From Calliopum simillimum (taxonomy: Eukaryota > Arthropoda > Insecta > Diptera > Lauxaniidae), in the NCBI GenBank assembly GCA_951812925.1, contig OX638368.1, forward strand, positions 20,089,187-20,153,186: a DNA stretch of 64,000 bases, given 5' to 3'. Of the stretch, positions 21,330 to 32,871 are shown piece by piece. The translations under genes were made by a program, and so were the position numbers. Within the stretch, counting starts at the first letter, position 1. Every line of letters starts with the position of its first letter. A model generated the notes under the pieces. That model had not been told where the DNA came from, searched no databases, and worked only from the letters and a program-made list of their open reading frames with translations.

Positions 21330-22060
21330 ATCGATCTGATTAAACAAATCGCAAAAATTAAAAATGTGAAGTACCTTCCTACCAAGGGCTATAAAGTTTC
21401 CTATTGGTGTAAATGTCAATAAGAAAAATTTTGGTCTCGATTGGAAAATATTTGAGCGTACCTAGGGGCCGTTGAAGCTCGGAAAAACGCTATTTATATG
21501 AAAATAAATGACTTCAATCGAAACTATTTGATATAAGTGCATAAGATTTGGTTTGTATATGAACAATACTTGAATAAATAGCGTCCAATAAAAGACTGGG
21601 TGGTGCCACGATCCCTCCATACCAAATTTGTCATACCTCTGGAATTAGTTGACCCAGGTGATTGACATTTGGTACATATGTAATTAGCACTGGGAAAAAA
21701 TTGTCAATAAAAATTGGGCCACGCTCTCTCCATTTAAAAAAACCAAATTTGTCATATCTCTGAAACTATTTGAATTAGGTAAAAATTTAGCTATTTACTC
21801 TAATATTGTTCATATATATAGCAAATCTCATTCATGAATGTCGAATGAATGTTTGAAAGATAGGATTAATTCTTTCGATTAAAGCCACATATTTTCATAT
21901 AAAATGATTTTTTACGACCTTCACGTTCCGGGGACACGCTCAAATATTTTTCGATCGGGACTAAGATTCTTTTGCTTGTCATTAAGCCACTGGGAGCAAG
22001 CTACTTCATATTTTTAATTTTTGCCATAGAACATCTGATAGGTCTACTAGTTGTCTTAAC
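21330..22060. mobile_element. Foldback-like element with GGTGCCACG-containing loop
   Basis: The left arm (about 21340-21510) and right arm (about 21890-22020) are inverted, diverged copies. Examples are GCAAAAATTAAAAATGTGAA / CATATTTTTAATTTTTGCCA, AAATATTTGAGCGT / ACGCTCAAATATTT and a GGTCTCGATTGG / CGATCGGGACTA pair. The loop holds two copies of a phrase CCAAATTTGTCATA.CTCTG near 21630 and 21750, of the GGTGCCACG / GGGCCACGCTC type. There is no coding capacity. The ends are not sharply defined. Confidence 0.6.
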
Positions 22061-22066
22061 CTGTGA

Positions 22067-22262
22067 GTCATATCACTGAAATTATGGGATTTTTCGCGTA
22101 TTCGATCTTAAAAAAAAGACGGCTCAGAAAAATGCTCATACCGTAAGGTCCATCTGATTGCCTTGTAAAGCAAACACGGAAAAAACTAAACCGTGTTTTA
22201 CAAGAAACATAGCGCTACCTTCGTTGTGCATGGAAAATCCCATAATTTTAGCGATATGGTTC
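22067..22262. repeat. Short foldback (~195 bp)
   Basis: The outer arms TCACTGAAATTATGGGATTT and AAATCCCATAATTTTAGCGA, and the inner arms CTTGTAAAGCAAACACGG and CCGTGTTTTACAAG, are mirrored about position 22187. The left arm carries an extra segment of about 55 bp. It directly precedes repeat copy 2. Confidence 0.6.
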
Positions 22263-22400
22263 TGAGGTCAAGAAAACCGGTTTTGAGAAAAATAAAAAAC
22301 ACGTGTCTAGTCAAATCGATTAAAGCGCCATGCAAAAAAATTTCAAAGCGATCGAAAATTGTCGACTTGAAAGTTGATTCGTTCCCTCGTTTGATCTGTT

Positions 22401-22816
22401 ATATTTATATTAATAAGCAAAATTTGTCCTACCCTTTTTACTATGTTAAAAATGGAGCACGATTTTGAATTATACACCATTAGAAAGGTATTTATGTGTA
22501 AATTTGTACAAAGTTAAAATTATTTCAATATTTTATCATTAAGTCAGGTAAAAATGAATGCGAATTTTTCAATGTTAACAACAACAAAATACGCGGTCAC
22601 ACAGAGCAGAGAAGAGGATACAGCACAAAGAGAAAGATAAAAAGCTGACTGATACTGACTTCATGTTTTTTGTTTTCTTTTCGTTTCACATTTGTCATTG
22701 TACCAGCGATGATCAATGAGCTTTTCTATTTTGAACCAAATAGCAAAAAAAGTTCTGAAATTGCCCAAAAATTATTTATACATTTGTGGTCAAATTTTGA
22801 TCATTGGCCGATTCTC
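22401..22816 (+). repeat. Dispersed ~410-bp repeat family, copy 2
   Basis: It is collinear with 1091-1499 and 30847-31271, from ATTAATAAGCAAAATTTGTC to GGCCGATTCT. AATTATACACCATTAGAAAG and TCAATGAGCTTTTCTATTTT are conserved. The frames in this region overlap the repeat and do not match the other copies in frame. Confidence 0.75.
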
Positions 22817-23319
22817 AGTAGTATGCATAACACTGTGGAACAAAATTTGGTCGCCAAAAGTTTACTCGGATCTGACACTGCGGGGTGAAAATATAGGCCA
22901 AAATGAAAGACCATTTGGCTCAGTTTGTTCAAGTTGGCTCTAGTTTTCGAGAAAAGGCTGTTTAGATTTTGTACCTTGAATTACGTGGTTTTTTCAATAC
23001 ATCTCGTAAGTAAACTGAGTTTTATTGCATTTGGTGGTGGTGTTTTAATCATCTCGTCCTTATCTACACTTTCACAAACAAATCAGTCTTTTTGAATGCA
23101 TTTTTGGCAAGTTAGAGCACAAAATTCCCAAAAAAGTGATATTTTTCGCCTTTTATGACATTCGGCTCAATAGAAGCCACCCGACTGGTGGATTTATGTA
23201 CAGGTTTTACCTTCAAACCTATAGCCGAGACGCATACGAACACTTTGATATAACATATGTTCCATATGGGCAAAAATATCTCAAGTGATCCGCCTAAGAA
23301 TTTAAACGTAAAAAAGGCT
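22817..23319. other. Non-coding, nothing recognised
   Basis: No open frame of note and no paired ends are seen. The phrase CACTGTGGAACAAAATTTGG at about 22830 has the look of a transposon end, but no inverted partner was found. Confidence 0.4.
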
Positions 23320-23722
23320 TTAACAAAATGATGTTTTATAACGACTAGTAAAGATTTTGTAAAATGTTTTTTTTAGAGATATTTAGCATAGGTCTGGAAA
23401 TAAAATGGTATTTTTTTTTTTTTTTTTGGACCAAAATTTTTGATTTATTATTGAAAATCATTATTTCAAATAGGTAGATAAAACTAAAGCAACTTCTCCG
23501 CCTCTGAGAAAACTATAAAAAATATGTAGGCACTCTCCACTTGTCAAGAAACTATATCCTAGAAAAAAAAAATTAGGGTAATCTTTATTGGTTCAAAAGT
23601 TTTTAACAATATACTGATGTCGTGCAAGTCTTTTTTCAGCATTAGAGAAAAACAAAGCATCTTACGAAAAAAGTGTATATAGCATAAAATGCTTAGAATT
23701 ATCTAAGAAATACGTGTGTCAA
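23320..23722 (-). repeat. Dispersed repeat, inverted partner of 15100-15350
   Basis: In reverse orientation it carries the same ordered blocks as 15100-15350, ending in ACTAGTAAAGATTTTG at about 23344. An additional ~130 bp with a T-tract (near 23411-23428) interrupts it relative to the partner. Confidence 0.65.
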
Positions 23723-26054
23723 AGCCAATACGAACTTTGACAGTTTTATGAGTTTACGAGGCTATTACACATTTTAAGGAACACCCTATGTATGTTGGAA
23801 TGAAACACCTAATCATCCTTCATTTTGTATTACGTGGTGTGCAGTAAGAGTAACATTCTCAACAGTTCTCAACATTTCTTTAGGTTGCTAATCTTTTATT
23901 TATACTTTTAGTACAGTAAAGTTGATTAAAATTATTCCTCTTGATCATAATTTTGGTCGTGATACTATTAAATACATGCCATCACATTAGTATGTGTAGG
24001 GTATAGAAAAAATGCTTACAAAGTATTTTTGGAAAATCTTATGGAATAAGATGCAAAGAATAAAACTGCACGGTTAGTGCTGCAGACATACAGACGCATA
24101 TGTTCCACCAAATATTTTCTTCTTTTTTTTATTCAGATTTTATGCTCATTCTGTGCAATATTCGGACATGTAAGAAAAAAACCAATTCGTAGATTTGTAA
24201 AATCCTATAAATTATATAATGGCAAACGTAGCTTGTGCTTAGTAGTAAGTCGAAGCGTGTCTGTCCATGCGCCTTGCAAGGTCTTTAAGATTCTTCGAAT
24301 GAGCGGAGTATGTTCGTGTGATTTTTATCGCTTTTTGTTTTTCTCCCCCACTTGAAATTTTACAACTTTCGGGAATGGCTCTAGCTTAAAGTTTGTATTT
24401 ATGTAAGTTTTTATTAATGTGTCTTTTATTGTGATTGTACTTTAAGCTTAAGCTTAGAAGAAAATGTTAGTTTTTTGACAATTTTTGGACATTTTAAAAC
24501 TTTATACCTCGCAGTCTATACAAGCTCACACCTTCCGGGACAACCTCGAAGTAGGGTCGCTGAAGTTTTTTTGATGGCGTTTTGTTAGTTAACTTCTCCT
24601 GAGTCGGAAAATATGAAAATTAATATCACGTGACCTGCTACTTGCGAATAAATCAGGTAAAAGTCGCTTTTTTGAGGCATGCTTGAATTACTCATATTAT
24701 AGTAACATCGAAGTCTGGAAAATGAAAATTTTCAGTATGAGAATATGAGAGTTTTGGGGCCCCTTATTCAAAAACTTTTCATTCCAACAATCAGATATTG
24801 ACATCAAGCCTTGAATTACTTAGTTACGCACTACTAATTAAATGGCGGCACTTCATCAAAGTATATTGGCACACTTGCCGCAAGTGCCGTGTTTCAAAGT
24901 GTTAATTACGCAACTAATTAAAAATTCCACAAAATTAAATGTTCAATCTGCAGAACAAAGAAAACACAGCGTTGCAATAAAAACGACATAAGCGACATCC
25001 ATAAGATAACAAGTTGACAAAGTAGCACAAACGCATTTATATTACTAAAAACAGTAGTTCATAAATCTTCCACAGTCGAATGACAGTTGTAGCCACAAAA
25101 AAACAAACGGACAAACAAACATAATGATTCCATACAGATCAAAAGTCAGCCAGTTGACAAAAACAGAGAGAGAAGGAAGAAAAAACGAAATGAAACGGGA
25201 CAAAAACCATCACTTAAGAGACCGCGTTTCAGTGAGCAATTAAAAATTGATCACGTTTAACTAAATACCATCTAATATATCACAGGATCGACGGAACGAT
25301 CGAACGCGATCGATCGATGGATGGTGGGATTGATTGAGAGAAGAAAAAAAGAAGCAACAAAGAAAATAAATGGCAGGATGGCGCTGCCGGCTGAAAATAA
25401 AGAGTTGGAGATTTGGAAAATTTTTTTCTTATGATGGTATTGGAGGTGATTACAAATCATATCATCTTTCTAAGGGTTGTCAAAAGAAACTTATGGACTT
25501 AGCCCGCTTGTCTCACTTTGTCCGAATTTCATACCCCTCAACCCTCTCTAAAGGTATTCTGCCAAGTAATATGTCAGATAAACGGTTGTGTCTACAAATT
25601 TTCGTTTTTACGACCCTCTTCTTCCCAGCTGTAGATGTCATTTGTGGATAACGAAATGCTTTTCGTTAAACTGTTACCATTAATTGCTAATTGCATATTT
25701 TCAAACCGACCTCTCTATTTCCTGAAAATTTTTCTCCGAACTCTTATGCCTTATCTTTGGGATAGGTATCGCTTGGTTGTAAGACCATAGAAAGAAGAAT
25801 ACCCATACGACTGAAAATAAGTTCCAGTTTGGATCTGATCTAGATCATGATTATCTGAAGTATGATCAAGAACGAACGTTTTTAATACCAAACTGTAATC
25901 AGAAACTGATCAGCCCACTGGATCAAATGGTCTTTGACTCTAATATAATAAAAAACTAACCAGAAGACGGCATCAAGGGAAACTGTACTCAAATTAGGAA
26001 CTGATCAACTGATTGATTCAAGGAATCCGGTACTGTTCCCTAATCAGCAGCTAA
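23723..26054. other. Non-coding, no supported gene
   Basis: The longest frames here (92-93 codons at 24077 and 25370) have no recognisable domain, signal or homologous copy in the window, and AT-biased composition. CGATCGATCGATGG-type short palindromes occur at 25292-25325. No element ends are recognised. Confidence 0.45.
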
Positions 26055-26403
26055 TAGTGATGAGCAAACCAAAACTGCTATGGTTTTCGTCTAGAACATT
26101 GAGTCTTGAACTTGGTCTTGGGCTTTCAGTCTTGGTCTCGATTCGGAACTTAAAAATCAGGAACTACAGAAAAAAATTCAAAATGTTGCATGCTCAGCAC
26201 TCGTTTTCAAATCTCATTGTTTCAAAGCAGTTGAGTTTTAATATGCCAAATTCTGAAGAAACATGACATGCCTATTAACTATAAATGACCGAGACCTAAG
26301 AGCAGGCCAAGACCATAATAGTCTTGCACCCAAAGTATTGGACTTGGTCTCGAAAAATTACCAAGACCAAGACTCAGACCAAGATTGATTTTGCTTATTA
26401 CTA
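26055..26403. mobile_element. hAT-type MITE 'CTTGGTCTTGG' family, copy A
   Basis: It starts TAGTGATGAGCAAACC and ends GCTTATTACTA, matching the inverted ends of the copies at 36232 and 59530. The interior is mostly GGTCTTGG / CCAAGACCAAGA iterations around a core containing CCTATTAACTATAAATGACC. The flanking octamers (GCAGCTAA and CAGATTAT) no longer match, so this copy looks older. It is non-coding. Confidence 0.75.
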
Positions 26404-27116
26404 CAGATTATAAGGGTACTAGATGTAAGGATGAGAATCGGAACATTCTAATTATTCTAGCTGATTCTCATCAGTATTTACAAAACTGTTAGACGGCGGA
26501 ACTGTAATCAACTCAGGAACCAATCAGACAACCAGATCATAGAATTCAGAACTGTAATATGATCATGTATCAAAGGGGTTGAGGTCCCCGGCAGAGGTGG
26601 TTGTGGAAAGAGGTTAATCCTTCTACCACTCAGGAAATCAGCAATAATTAGGCGTGGTTAACCTTTCTTTCCTTAGTGTGGTGCACGGCGATTATAAGGG
26701 GTGCCGAAGCTGTTGACTGGATGGTCGCAATGCAGGCTAATGATGGTGATGCATGGTGTTGGAGGAGGATTAAGGTTCTACCCACCAGACCGTTGTGAAG
26801 TTGTTTTTGACGATCAACATGTTGAGGGTGGTGATTGGCCGGCCCTGATCTTCCATCACCCATTTATTGGAGGGCGTGGGGGACCGCCAAAATTGCTGGT
26901 TATGAAGTTTAATCGAAGGTTTACATCAATGAAGATTGAAAGAAGGTTAAACGAAGGCGTGTTGGTAAAACGGTACTTGAGAGGTTGTTGGCTGGACATT
27001 GTCATATGTCTGGACGCAGCGGCTTGCTGCCTCGCAGTGGCAACCCCTGGTAATTGTGGTTGGCAGCCAAAGCAGGAAGGCGGAAGGGCGTGACTTTTAA
27101 TCTTTAATTGTCACGT
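26404..27116. other. GC-richer patch, unclassified
   Basis: From about 26580 to 27110 the sequence is visibly less AT-rich than the surroundings. It holds the longest uninterrupted non-transposon frame nearby (26701-27093, plus strand, 130 codons), which has no motif I recognise and no convincing start context. It may be a fragment of an unrecognised element or a decayed gene. I do not call it as a gene. Confidence 0.35.
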
Positions 27117-27325
27117 TACGCATATGGAAAAGTGGTCATAAGCAATACAATATAGGATTTTGAAGTTTTTTCTAAGGAATCCGCAATTGGTAACGTGTTC
27201 CGACGATCCATAGTAAGTCGTCCACATATGGCAAAGTGGTCAAAAGCAATCCAAGACAGGATTTCGAAGGTTTTCCTGAGAAATTCACACTTGATAACGT
27301 CTTCCTACGATATCCATAGTAAGTC
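27117..27325 (+). repeat. Two-unit tandem duplication, ~105 bp
   Basis: CATATGGAAAAGTGGTCATA through CGATCCATAGTAAGTC is followed at once by CATATGGCAAAGTGGTCAAA through CGATATCCATAGTAAGTC. The two units match at about 80% of bases. They fall within the GC-richer block. Confidence 0.75.
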
Positions 27326-28149
27326 TTTCTTCTCCCAAAAAACGTGTTTCCATGATAAATCAACATGGATGATTAGTCGCAGGCTGATTAGAACTATACT
27401 AACAGAAGCTACGAAATCTGACCGGAGATTATTCTCGTACCACGGGAGTCTGTAGCCCTTTGGAGCATCCGGTTGGATCTTCCAACTGACTATTGGGACG
27501 GTCCTTCGGGGAGTTTCGTGGTAGCTGTAGTTAGGACCTAAATCGCGGAAGAGCTTGGACGCTCAGTATGGAGTTGCATTCTCAACCGGGTGCTAAGACC
27601 CATAGCATTGTAAAGGATTAGATAACCTCATTCCTCACCATTGAGTGGAATTCGTGCCTGTTACTAAAAATCTTGACCGGTCATCGGCATTATGCTGATT
27701 GAGGATTGCGCCGTCCGTCGTTATACTGGACCGAGTGTGAAGAACATCGTGAGATTAAGCCATCATGACAGATGCTCACGTAAAACACAAGAGACTTTTG
27801 TATCAAGTCATATAGTGTTCACATCAGGAGCTGATTAAGTGGCCGTTTGCAAGTATATCTGATCAGGCCTTATCAAAATCCAGAATACCGGATCTAATAT
27901 TGAGTAGAAAATCCCCAATCTCTCTAAACAGAACGGCTATTGAAAATAATTTTTTTTATGAAAAATGGCAACACCAACAAAAGGCTCAAATCATGCGATG
28001 CGACTCTTCTCCCTATATCCATTATTCATTAAAATCCCTACAAAAAAAACAAAACAAAGAGGGAAAAACATTCCGCCTGTCAGGTTTGCAAGTGTTTTTG
28101 TGCCAAAAATTTCCTTAATAATTTCTTACCTCACTCAATCACTGATTGT
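27326..28149. other. Non-coding, possible decayed retroelement
   Basis: A plus-strand stretch near 27650-27690 reads WNSCLLLKILTGHRHYAD. This faintly resembles the LTGH segment that follows RNase H in some non-LTR retrotransposons, but stops are frequent and no larger match is visible. The rest is unrecognised. Confidence 0.25.
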
Positions 28150-28206
28150 CTGACTGCATGGCTAGCTGGCTGACTGAATGGCTGACTGAATGGCTGACTG
28201 ACTGAG
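28150..28206 (+). repeat. 12-bp minisatellite (TGGCTGACTGAA)
   Basis: About four to five imperfect units of TGGCTGACTGAA run from GACTGCATGGCTAGC to GGCTGACTGACTGAG. It is a simple tandem repeat. Confidence 0.8.
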
Positions 28207-29024
28207 TTATAAAGTGCAATGTAGAATGGATGGATGTGCGCGTATCAAAGCAATAATTCGCTTCATAAATGAAATCTGTAATAATAACAACAATAAGGAT
28301 CACTTGCGATCACTTGAGTTGCAACAGTTCATCCATCGCTGCTGATTGAAACCTGCCGAAGTTTGACAGAAAAATGTTATTAATGTCCGATGCGGTAGGT
28401 TGCTTGGAATGACATGAACGTGGTGTGCTGCGGTTGCTGCTGCTGTTGATGATCAACCAAACGTACAAAGTTGCGTACGCATGCGACCTCTTCATATGGA
28501 ATATGGATTTTTTTTTTCAAAAAAAAAGGTGAAAGAAAAACAATAAATTAAAATGCGGTTTCTATTGAAGGGGGCATACGTTTATAATTTATTATTGTTG
28601 TTATTTTTATTAAATGTATAAAGTAGTAAAAATTGTATTGATCGTTATAAATTGGCAGCCACAATATTTATGACCGTGCGCAACGCTTTGTATTGCCATA
28701 ATGAAATTGTTTAGTGATTTTGCTTAAGAGTTTAATGCGGAATATGGATCGGTTGAGTTGTCTATTATGAAATAATCAAACTACATACTCTTTAATAAAT
28801 TAGTTTTCAATTGCAATTGTGTTTTTTTAATCATTCTTTTTTAACTTAACTTGAAATCTTAGATTGCATGCAGTGATTGAAACAATCGATGATCTAGAAA
28901 TCGGGGCATTTGAATTTACCAAAGCGCCGCAGAAAGCTTACTGGCAAATTATATGATATATATTATCTACGAGGGGTAGGTACCAAAAATTTTTTTCACG
29001 TTAGCTTTTAAAAATATATACCTA
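28207..29024. other. Non-coding; possible conserved patch near 28630-28760
   Basis: No coding frame is seen. Around 28630-28760 the sequence is non-repetitive and moderately complex (for example TTATGACCGTGCGCAACGCT, AATTGGCAGCCACAAT), unlike the surrounding repeat-derived DNA. It could be a conserved regulatory element, but this is only an impression from one sequence. Confidence 0.3.
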
Positions 29025-29719
29025 GGCTGCTATATATATTTCTGGCCTAGGCAACACTAATGTCAATAGCTAAAATCCAGCAACACCATAATAAAGTTTG
29101 ACATTTTTTAGCATAAACGTACTCAGAACGTTTTGACGTACGACCATCATTTGTGTTGTTTACAGGGACTTGAAAAAATCAATTTGGCAAAAAAATGGAA
29201 TTAACTCGTGAAAATTTTCGTGCGATCATTTTTCACAACTTTCGACATGGATTATCACGACAAGAGTGCATCGATGAACTTAAATCTTTGTATGGCGATG
29301 AAGCACCATCCCATAGCACTGTGAAAAATGACGAATTCCGTGAAGGTCGTCCAAAAACGACCGTTGTGCCAGAGAACATTGATACCGTGCGTGAACTGAT
29401 AATGCAAGATCGTCATGTGTCATACCGTGAGATAGAGGCATCCTTGGGCATTAGTTCCACTTCAATACATTCGATTTTGCATGAACACTTAGTTGTAAAA
29501 AACGTTTGTTCTCGTTGGAAACTTCATAATTTATCAATCGCTTAAATTATCAATGGAAAAATTAATTTTCTTAACTCACTGTAAACAAAACATATAGCAC
29601 TTGTACATCAAAACGTTCTGAGTACGTTTATGCTAAAAAATGTCAAACTTTACTATGTTGTTGCCAGATTTTAGCTATTGACATTAGTGTTGCCTAGGTC
29701 AGAAATATATTTAGCAGCC
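29025..29719 (+). mobile_element. Mariner deletion derivative with 117-bp terminal inverted repeats
   Basis: The left repeat (29025-29141) and right repeat (29603-29719) are near-perfect inverted copies. They share GGCAACACTAATGTCAATAG, AAAGTTTGACATTTTTTAGC and ATAAACGTACTCAGAACGTT. Between them lies only the first ~116 codons of a mariner transposase. TA is at 29023-29024 on the left, but the right flank begins CACGTA, so the exact ends may lie slightly further out; ACGAGGGGTAGGTACC at 28969 is a candidate outer end. At 695 bp it is a non-autonomous derivative. Confidence 0.8.
29195..29545 (+). pseudogene. Mariner transposase, N-terminal part only
   Basis: The frame starts MELTRENFRAIIFHNFRHGL, an authentic-looking mariner N-terminus. 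It continues with QECIDELKSLYGDEAPSHST. About 12-13 residues (the usual W..F..GR.SL segment of the first HTH) are missing in frame before EFREGRPKTTVVPENID. The second HTH, HVSYREIEASLGISSTSIHS, is complete. The frame ends CSRWKLHNLSIA*, close to the boundary with the catalytic domain. All catalytic Asp residues are absent. Full-length family members have about 340 residues. The upstream sequence inside the left TIR would act as leader. Confidence 0.85.
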
Positions 29720-29775
29720 CACGTAATATATAATATTTATTCAAATTATTCATTTTCAATTGTTATTTCTTTCAA

Positions 29776-30786
29776 AATGAACAGCGAAATAAAAGTACGT
29801 GAAAAAATAATTAAAACTTTGCAAAAAAAATCCATTGTGGACTTTTAAAAAAATAGCAACAAATCTCAAGGTTCATCGTTACACTGTCTTAAAAGCCATT
29901 TAACAGTATAGAGAAGACTTAAACATTGCACAAAAACCTGGATCAGGAAAAAAAAAAAGGTCCAACAAATATTGGTAAAGCAAAAGATGTCGAACAACTC
30001 TTTCGAAGAGGTCCGAACACTTCTGTCAGAAAAGAAGTTCGTGTAGTTAAATGCTCTGATTCTTTTGTCTGTAGAACCAAATCTAATGCTGGGCTGAAGT
30101 CGTATAAAGTTCAGAAAGTTCCAGACCGCAATGCTGTAAAGAATTTAGAAGCAAAAAAACGAGCTTAAAAATTGAGGACTAATTTTATAAAAAAATTTAC
30201 ATACTGTGTGATGGATGATGAAACCTCTGTTCTGGCAGACTTTACACAACTTTCGGGTTAAGATTTTTATGTGGCTGATGGACGAGGTAATATTCAGGAA
30301 CAACACCGAACAAAAAAGCAAACAAAATTTCCTAAGAAGTTTCTTGTATGGCAAGCCATTTGCAGTTGTGGCAAAAGAAGTCAAGCATTTGAGACATCAG
30401 GAACGTTAAATACTGAAATGTATATTAAGCAGTGTCTTCAAAAAAGGCTTTTGCATTTTCTAAAACAGCACAGAGTGCCTACATATTTTTGACCCAATTT
30501 AGCATCATGCCGCTATGGATAAAAGGCCCTTGAGTGGTATGCAAATAATAATGTAAATTTTGTACAACGGGAGGCAAACCCACTCAACTCTCAAGAACTC
30601 CGACCTGTGGAGAGATATTGGGCGCTCGTGAAAAGGAAAATGAAGAACAATGGAAAGTTATCCCAGGACATGTCTGACTTCAAGCGCAAATGGACCGGCT
30701 CCTCCCAAAAGGTAACGGATACAACTATAAAATCGTTGATGACAGGATTCCCGGAAAAGGTGGATAGATTTATAAATTTCGATTAA
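29776..30786 (+). pseudogene. DD37E-type (Tc1/mariner superfamily) transposase, dead copy
   Basis: It opens MNSEIKVREKIIKTLQKKS, then a frameshift restores KKIATNLKVHRYTVLKAI (HTH). The DNA-binding half follows (RRGPNTSVRKEVRVVKCSDS, KVQKVPDRNAVKNLEAKKRA). The catalytic part has VMDDETSVLADF (first Asp), FPKKFLVWQAICSCGKRSQA, PNLASCRYG (second catalytic Asp changed to Asn) and ELRPVERYW (Glu). From that Asn to the Glu there are 37 residues, the spacing of the DD37E group. In-frame stops occur where Gln, Trp and Lys are expected (about 30179-30510). No clean terminal inverted repeats were found. It begins about 57 bp after the mariner derivative. Confidence 0.85.
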
Positions 30787-30846
30787 TATTCCAATATTTT
30801 AATGTGTAACGAATTTCTATAATATATAAATTAATTCTATAATATC

Positions 30847-31271
30847 TATATATTAGTACGCAAGTCAAAAACTTGTCCATCTTTTTTAACTATGTTAGAA
30901 ATGGAGTACGGCTTTAAATAATACACCATTAGAAAGGTATTTGTGTGTTAATGAGCACAAAGTTAAAATTATGTTAATATTTTGACTTTAAGAAAGTTTA
31001 AATTAAAAACAAATTTTTGAGTATAAACAACAACAAAATGTACGGTCACAAAGAGCTGAAAAAAGGATAAAGCACAAAGAGAAAGGCAAAAAGCATAGCA
31101 CAGACTTCATGTTTTTTGTTTTGTTTACATTTTGCTGGAATTATATCAGGAATGAAAAACGAGCTTTTCTATTTCGTACCAAATAGCAAAAAAAAAGTAC
31201 TAAGTATCCGAAAAGTACCAAAATTATTAAATACACTTGTGGTCGAATTTTGACGACTGGGCGATTCTAGT
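30847..31271 (+). repeat. Dispersed ~410-bp repeat family, copy 3
   Basis: It is collinear with copies 1 and 2, from ATTAGTACGCAAGTCAAAAA to GACTGGGCGATTCTAG. It lies about 60 bp after the DD37E remnant. The best-preserved ends of the family are seen here and in copy 4. Confidence 0.75.
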
Positions 31272-32871
31272 ATTAATAAGTTCACATATTTTTAAGAATT
31301 TTTAAATTGCACGGTTTAAGTTTTATTTAACTTTCAGCGTGTAAAAGTTTTTTTCGATACACTCTTTAGTCCAATGACTTTCAAAACTTTTCGAAAGTTA
31401 ACTTAATTAAATGCAAAAAATGTGAAAAAAATTTCTTCAAATCGATATTGCATTTCGTGCTTTGCATTTGTAATCGCAATGTTCATTTAATAATTTCATA
31501 AAAGCTGATTATGAATTCATTTATTTTGTTATGAATTTTTTATCGCCCAACTTGAGCGCCATTTTTTTATGATGAATACAAATTTTTCCAACATAAAAAG
31601 CATAAATTCATAAACATCGCGACAGAATCAGGAGTTAAAGGATTGCGTAGCGGCGTAATATAATATTTCGTGGCGCCACTATAATCATAAAAAAAAAAAT
31701 ATGGAATCCTCCACTCTTACGACAAAAATTAAATGACTTAAACTGACCCATTCATTAGGACGACACGGCAGCAGAAGCAGCACAGCATCAGCGCGGATAG
31801 TAGCCGCTAAGATAGTGTTGGTAGCAGTTAAATGCTGGGGAGTATCAAAATCTGTGAAGGTAACTTCTTTATGAATGTCTCGAAAGTTGCTCGTCGTCGT
31901 CAACGTAGTTGTTGTCTTCGTTGTCGTTATCGTTCGTTTTGTAAGCGCGAGCAGTTTTTATTTTTTCTTCAGATTGCGATCATTTTAAGCGATATGCGTG
32001 TACAAGTCAAAAGTGGGTTAACCCATTGGGTACTGTTTTTGAAATTATTGGTATAAATGTTGTACCTAAATAAAAACATAAATCGTGTATAAATATGATA
32101 TATGAACTATATATGATGAGTGGGAAAATATTTTAAAGGTATACTGCGCGATAATTCTCATTTTTATTATAGGATGAATTAGGGTGCAGATTACCTTTAA
32201 AATATTTTCCCGCGCATCAGTCAAATCGAGCTCCTGAGGGCAGTTTTATGAAAATTTTATGTCTGCCAAAAGACACTTCGACAAATATTTAGAGACCGGG
32301 TGAGACAAAATATTTCAGGGCCCACGATATAAAAAGTAGAAAAACAAATGTAAATGGAAAAAAAATTATACTGCGCATGCGCAAATTTATTTTTTTCCGT
32401 GACGAAAATATTTTTCGGGATATAAAAACTAAGTTCTCCCTACTCATTATGCCTTGAAAATGCACTCAATTCGAGTGATTCACGCCTGAAAATCATAAAA
32501 AAAAAAACTGGAAAATCGGTCTACACAATAATCTGTTAAGTGCATATATCGGGTTTGGCGCAACCGATTGCCGTAAAAATTTTAATGGGTCATTGGAAGC
32601 TCTTGAAAAACACAATTCCGGGTGGAAACAGATTTTTGTTTTTCGTCAAAAAATTTCGCATGGAGTCTCCCATATGAATTTTATAATTTGGAAAATTTTT
32701 GCGAAACAACTTTTTTTTCAAAGTAGTATATTTTGTAAAAAGAACATTTCAAAATCATTAGCATATTTTGCCTACAATGATCAATTTACAAAGTTTGATG
32801 AGAGCTGTGAGTTTTTGAAAAAACAGTCTTTGTAAGACTGGTGCTATGGCAAAATCCCCACGCATTGCACT
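31272..32871. other. Non-coding; small hairpin at 32115-32215
   Basis: GGGAAAATATTTTAAAGGTA (about 32121) and TACCTTTAAAATATTTTCCC (about 32190) form a hairpin with 20-bp perfect arms. Otherwise AT-rich sequence with no recognised frame or element ends; the frame at 32593-32835 is unassigned. Confidence 0.5.
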
